This document shows, one piece after another, positions 59,166 to 64,000 of a stretch of 64,000 nt of DNA. The translations under genes were made by a program, and so were the position numbers. The stretch lies in assembly GCA_963693315.1 (NCBI GenBank), contig OY856187.1, forward strand, positions 41,963,242 to 42,027,241, read 5' to 3'. A model generated the notes under the pieces. That model saw only the letters and a program-made list of their open reading frames with translations. It ran no database searches and was not told the DNA's origin. The stretch is from Diogma glabrata. Taxonomy: Eukaryota > Arthropoda > Insecta > Diptera > Cylindrotomidae. Numbering within the stretch: position 1 is the stretch's first letter; each line of letters opens with the position of its first letter.

Positions 59166-61990
59166 ATTCCTTGTATTTACTGACTGACAAACCCCACGAT
59201 AACCTTATTTTTTAAGATGCAATAGAATAAGCATAGAAATCATTTCAGATAAAACAATTTTTGGTGAATTTGTTGCACAATATCTATAGAAGCACATAAA
59301 AGAAAATATTTTCAATTCATTTTCTCATACTCTATTCTTACCACCATCATCACTATTATAATCAACATCAGCATTGTCATTTACTTAGTACATTGTTGTG
59401 TAAAAATCTTCCTTTTGTAAAGCTAAGAAAAAAATCAATAGAGAAATCTAAGCACGATTTTATTTATGTTTCAATGTTTTATTTAGTTTAGTTATTTCCC
59501 AGAGGTGGGATTTAGAACAAAACAAGATAGTCGAGAATATGGCAAGAAACATAATGAAAAAAGAGACAATAAATTGGAATTGTTGGAATAAAAAATGTTG
59601 TAATAATAAAAATGACTTTATTTTTTTGAGAAAATTTCCTTCGATCATCGTTGAGTAAAGGAAATGTGATTCGTTGGTTTCTTATGTGATGGAAAATCGA
59701 ATCAAGACGCCGTTGATGACCATTGCCGATTTCCTTGGAACTTCGGTAATCGTTAGTATAATAAGCAAAAATTAATAAATATTAATTTTGACACAGGGTG
59801 TTTGAAAATTTGTTAAGAATTGTAGAGACAATGAAAGTTTAAAGTTAAATTACGTTGGTTAGCCGATTTTAATAATTTATTTTTTGTTCGTAAGGTTCTA
59901 AGTGTAACAATTTCAAAAAGTTTTCAAAAAGTGCATTTTTTCTTTTATTTGTTTATATTTTTTAATTTAATGGTTTATACTAAAATCACTGACTTCACTT
60001 TTTTTTGTGTTTGAGAAAAAACATATGAATATATTATCAGTTTGAAATTTTTTGTACTTTTTGTCATTTTCTTAATACAAAAATACCGATTCTATTATAC
60101 TTTTTTACTACCCAAAACATACTAGAAATGCAGGCAGGTGTATTGATAGGTTGACGAGATAAACCCATTCGAATATTTACTAGCAAAAAATATGCCGGAT
60201 CTGTATTTTTGCAATTTTTATAATTTAATAATTTAACCTTGAGTTATTTACTGATGTAAGATGTCTTCACTACTGGAATGATTGGATTGATCATGATGAT
60301 TAATATAATGTAATGCAAAAACCACATATACATTTTAAAACACGTATAAATTTGGCAATTTTTTAAAAAATTGCCTGAAATATTTAATATACCAATTGTA
60401 ATTTATAATATATGATAATAAGTTGTATGCATTTTTTGTTGTAATCTGGAAGGATCGCCAAATTTTGAGCAAATCCAGTCCTGGCATATGTTTTGTTAGT
60501 AAATATTCAAATGGGCTTATCTCGTACACAAAACAAAATGCATGTCTATAATTTTAGTATGCTTTGGGTCAAGGACTAGATCTTTAGAAAACAAAAAAAA
60601 AACATTTTCTTTTGGAGGGGTTTTTTGTGAACAATTATGTTATGACGTAGTCTGGTGATCAACGAAGCGTTATGTAATTCCCTGATTTATGGATTCACTA
60701 TTTTCTCATATACATGAAATTTGCATTAGTTGAGACTTTCATAATTATTTTTTTCTTGAACTCAAACCGTAATTGCATCTACAATGCTTTTCGTGGAACG
60801 AGGATTGTCCGAAAACAGTTGTGTAATATTTTCCAGTGTAATTTCCTTTATTCAAGGTGTAGTCGTTAGTTGCTATAAAATTAGCATAGAACAAGTGTAC
60901 AATAACTTGCGCTATTTCCATGTAGATGTCCTACAATCGTTTCATAAACCATGTTTCTGTTTATAATTATTCTTTAATTTTAGTACAAGATATTGGTAAA
61001 GATATTTTTTTTGGGTTCTTTAAATTATTAAAACGAGCTACCAGTCAATGCTACCATTTTTTTAAGACTATAAATAGAACGCCATTGATAGCTTCTGTCT
61101 CTTGTGCATTTTTGTAAATTCTCTCGTTAATATCAATAAAATGGATTTCTTTATTGAATTCACGTTTTTTGTATTTAATTTAAGGTTAAATTAAGTAGCA
61201 AATTTTTAATGTAGTCAATTTACTTTAGTTCAATTCGTTCAATTTTTTTTTATATGTATTAGTTTCATTAGTTCAAATTTAGAAAAATTTACATGTTTCG
61301 TTCATTTCAGTTAAAAAAATTCTATCTGTTTGTGACGTGTATTCAAACACATATAAATCTCTTATTTTGCTCGCAGTCTTGTGTCAGAATATTTCTCGTG
61401 AAGATCAAACAAAAAATAAAATGTGTTTCTTTTTTTTGAATTCACGTATGTTTTTCCTACAATTTAAGTAGAAACATTTTTAATTAGAATTAATTTTTAA
61501 AACTAGTTCAATTAGTGCAGTTTTTTTTATTAGTGCAATTTTAATAGTTCAATTTAGAAAAAAAATTATATGTTTGTGCTGTAAAGAAAAACATAACTTC
61601 GTTGGTAACAATTTAAATGACCTTGGCGGTCATGTCTCCTAGTCTATTAATTCTACTGCAATTAATTTGTTTTTGTTGTTTGACAGCCGTCAATTTGGTG
61701 TTTTTTGTGTTGTAAAAAAGTTACAAAATGTGAGATGTTTTCTTTATTAAATGCAAATAGTTTAATTGTTATTTTATTAGTAAATCAATGATATAAAAAA
61801 AAATCAGAAATTACAATAACAAAAAAAAATATATATTATATGTTTGAGATATAAGTGGTGATGTCCTTAGCTAAATTTATGATAATTAGCCAAAAACTTT
61901 TGTATAATTGTAAGTACTGCATCTAACCTAACAAAAGAAAACAAAAATAATCTATAAAAATTACGAATATGTTTGTTTGTAATTACTTAA
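59166..61990. other. A/T-rich non-coding stretch
   Basis: No gene or bounded repeat supported in about 2.8 kb. ORFs at 60784-61117 have no recognisable domains. Confidence 0.5.
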
Positions 61991-61992
61991 TT

Positions 61993-62034
61993 CGTAAGCC
62001 GTAAAACTTAAGCCGTAAGCCGTAAGCCGTAAAA
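61993..62034. repeat. Short TAAGCCG tandem repeat
   Basis: Five near-copies of TAAGCCG broken by AAAACT; a related AAACCGTA cluster is at 62540-62572. Confidence 0.7.
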
Positions 62035-62065
62035 CTAAAAATATGAATAGAAGAAAAACATAATC

Positions 62066-62165
62066 GATTTTCAAGGCAATAAGAAGTATCGTAGCGCTTC
62101 TGTATAATTACCGTATTAGGTAATTATACAAAAGCGCTACGATACTTCTTTTTGCATTGAAAATC
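62066..62165. repeat. 100-bp palindrome
   Basis: GATTTTCAAGGCAATAAGAA with AGTATCGTAGCGCTTCTGTA pairs almost fully with the right arm ending GCATTGAAAATC; loop GTATTA. A third single arm lies at 62286-62328. Confidence 0.8.
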
Positions 62166-62209
62166 AAAAACGTTATTCTCCTGATCATACTGAAGAAGAA
62201 TATACACAA

Positions 62210-62521
62210 ATACTGGCGCGGAAAACATTATTTAACATAATATCTAATGTTCAATGTACGGAGTTATTCTATATAATAACCATTAAGGTATTTATACAGA
62301 AGCGCTACTATACTTCTTATTGCCACGCCCGGTATTTATGTATATAGGGACTTATGCAAGAATAGGCAAACTATAGACTAAACACAAAAAGAATCACTTT
62401 AGCTCCAAGTATTAGGTGCAGTGATTCATATTCATCTATGATACTCGATACTGGGGCGGAAAACAATATTTAACATAATATCTAATGTTCAATGTACGGA
62501 GTTGTTCTATATAATAACCAT
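62210..62521 (+). repeat. Direct repeat pair, about 73 bp, 239 bp apart
   Basis: ATACTGGsGCGGAAAACA, AACATAATATCTAATGTTC and AATGTACGGAGTTrTTCT occur at 62210-62284 and 62449-62521. Hairpin arm and CACTTTAGCTCC words lie between. Confidence 0.75.
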
Positions 62522-62764
62522 CTATATAATTTTTACTATAAACCGTACTTTAAACCGTAAAACCGTAAAAATACTATAAACCACCAAAACCAAATTTTGG
62601 ACAAAACGCATGTTAAAACTAAAACTAGTTTTTTTTTGATATAGAGAAATTCCTTTTGTTGTGTGGGTATAGTAGATGCAGTGTAATATTAATTGATTAA
62701 AATTTAAGGATAATTAAGAAGCTAATAATTGAACTCTGGTTTAAACAAATGTTATTTATTGGAA

Positions 62765-62842
62765 TTAAAATTTAAATTTTTTGGATAATCTGCTCTTTTT
62801 ATTCCGGAAATCTCGGTCGACACATTTAATTCTCGAACCATC
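62765..62842 (-). CDS. Candidate terminal exon, host gene
   Basis: After TTCTTTGTTACAG (minus strand) a frame of 25 codons runs DGSRIKCVDRDFRNKKSRL to a stop, followed at once by CCAATAAAT, a polyadenylation signal. Acceptor, stop and poly-A signal together look like a last exon. The frame also stays open about 30 codons upstream without ATG, so the acceptor is not proven. Product unknown; it may belong with the exon at 62994-63097. Confidence 0.35.
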   Translation of the reverse strand, partial: DGSRIKCVDRDFRNKKSRLSKKFKF

Positions 62843-62993
62843 CTGTAACAAAGAAAAGGGTGTGTCGATTTTTTTTGCATATGGCGGTTTTTGTTCTTCC
62901 GGCGATGACGCTAACGAGATAGTGATCAAGAACAGCAATCACATATATCTGTAATTTTATACATCAATATCTGTAATTTTATACATCAGCTAC

Positions 62994-63097
62994 AGTCTTC
63001 TGCACTTGCATTTTAATTTATCGATCCGATCCTGTGTACGACCATTGATTGCTGGAGCTGCAGTACCGATTGAACATGTCGTCAAACCACCGTTAGC
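62994..63097 (-). CDS. Candidate internal exon with CxC motif, possibly TAFA-like
   Basis: Bounded on the minus strand by TTATCACTTAG and GTAGCT, 104 bp, encoding ANGGLTTCSIGTAAPAIN then GRTQDRIDKLKCKCRR. Spacing of the first Cys to the CxC is 21 residues, close to the 22 in the TAFA5/FAM19A5 secreted chemokine-like family as I recall it, with a basic stretch before and CRR after. If right, this is part of a small secreted neural ligand. The following Cys-rich exon is not seen intact, so the gene may be incomplete or decayed. The match is from memory and weak. Confidence 0.35.
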
Positions 63098-63100
63098 CTA

Positions 63101-63473
63101 AGTGATAATGATTGGTTAAATTTTGAAGGAGCCAGGATTGGGATGTAGAAGAGGGACTGGAATACTTATGGGGTGATTTTCATTTTATTTTTATCTTTAA
63201 ATTAGAGGTATGAATGAGTATGGATGCGTGTATATATGAGTATAAGTATGTGGGGGGGTTCATGGGATGCATGTTTGGTGAGTCAAAGTCTATATTATAC
63301 TTTTTTTATATAACAATGTAGACGAAGGTCAAAGCAGTCGTATAACAGTCGATATTCGACAGTCGTATAACAGTCGTAAGATACATTTCTATAAAAAAAT
63401 ATAACTAAATTTTTCTACTTTGTTCCCTGTAATTGAATTAATTTATTCTTAGATTTTTTTTATACACAAAAAA
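63101..63473. other. Non-coding stretch before the HPS5-like sequence
   Basis: Contains short repeated words (ACAGTCGTATAACAGTCG at 63339-63378) and a G run. No core promoter could be fixed. Confidence 0.45.
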
Positions 63474-64000
63474 ATGTGTGAAAGTTTTGTATTACTGAAT
63501 TTAAAAGATTTATCTGACATAGTTAATTCACCTCTAAAACAAACACAACGGACAAAGTATACATGTTGTGATGTATCTCAAAAATACCTCGTATTTGGTG
63601 CTTCCTCGGGTAGCGGATATTTATTCGAACGCGATCCTTGTACATTTTTTTTGTACAAATAACACCAAACAAATATGGTACTATAAATCAAATTGCAATT
63701 TCAAAACAAGAAAAATGTATATCATTCTCATCCATCAAAGGGGTTATGATTGTGGTTACGATTGATGTGTTAAATTCATCAGGACCACAAATGATAACAA
63801 CGCAAAATGATAATAAAACAGTAACATATTTTTATTAGAGGGATGATGAGAAAAATTTATTTTATGCTGATAAAAAGTGCAATGTAACGTTAATTGTTTT
63901 ATCATATTTATTGGGGCGTACCTCTTTTTTTACATACTGCAACACATTCAATACTTACATTAGAAAATCCCATTTTTCAAATTAATGGATGTGGTAAATC
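63474..64000 (+). pseudogene. HPS5-like WD40 N-terminus with frame lesions, cut by the window edge
   Basis: From ATG 63474 the frame reads LKDLSDIVNSPLKQTQR, KYTCCDVSQKYLVFGASSGS and YLFERDPCTF, then shifts at a T run near 63646 and continues ITPNKYGTINQIAISKQEK and a KGVMIVV strand. A TAG at 63836 follows, then FYADKKCNVTLIVLSYLLGR, another shift at a T run near 63925, and HTATHSILTLENPIFQI. This order (first WD blades, then a strand like TPSQTILHLDSPIVQ) fits HPS5, a BLOC-2 subunit for lysosome-related organelles (pink in flies), less well TECPR2. Two shifts at homopolymers could be sequencing errors; the TAG argues for decay. The rest lies outside. Confidence 0.6.

Overview
The window looks like arthropod, probably insect, nuclear DNA. 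It is very A+T-rich, has no operons or dense genes, and is packed with eukaryotic transposon relics: Helitrons, a CR1/Jockey-type non-LTR retrotransposon, a Penelope-like fragment, a Gypsy integrase relic and many fold-back or MITE-like hairpins. Only the right edge shows convincing host-type coding sequence: an HPS5-like WD40 N-terminus and two candidate exons of a small cysteine-bearing protein. No rRNA, intact tRNA, CRISPR or bacterial feature was seen. Coordinates of repeat edges were read by eye and may be off by a few bases.

Layout, left to right. 1-237: a coiled-coil ORF leaving the window on the minus strand. 1836-4770: a diverged repeat (here called Q) with an A/T-rich tandem array. 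4.8-18.7 kb: mostly A/T-rich DNA with a palindromic MITE-like element (11.04 kb), a non-LTR reverse-transcriptase C-terminal fragment (12.6-13.2 kb) and one copy of a dispersed repeat P (14.7 kb). 18.94-26.69 kb: a Helitron composite with the order A, B-inverted, A', B. B is about 2.94 kb, carries a decayed Helitron helicase fragment and ends in a hairpin plus CTAG. The composite lies between short inverted flanks.

28.9-39.2 kb is a three-level nest. A second Q copy is split by a minus-strand non-LTR retrotransposon with an intact 970-residue endonuclease/reverse transcriptase. The ORF1 of that element is in turn split by a 4.2-kb insertion with 966/967-bp direct terminal repeats and a 4-bp target duplication. 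Removing the insertion and one target copy puts the two ORF1 pieces back in frame, so the order of events is readable.

39.2-63 kb holds a tRNA-Lys-like relic (40.5 kb), a MITE (41.4 kb), a Penelope-like GIY-YIG fragment (42.3-42.96 kb), a Gypsy integrase relic beside a long palindrome (46.1-46.96 kb), a 3.3-kb nested fold-back (49.75-53.04 kb), a second P copy (56.8-57.7 kb) and several hairpin elements (56.0, 58.4, 59.0, 62.1 kb). The long remaining stretches show no gene I can support. The coding-like elements are independent mobile-element genes and do not form a pathway; the main story is serial nested transposition and hairpin formation.
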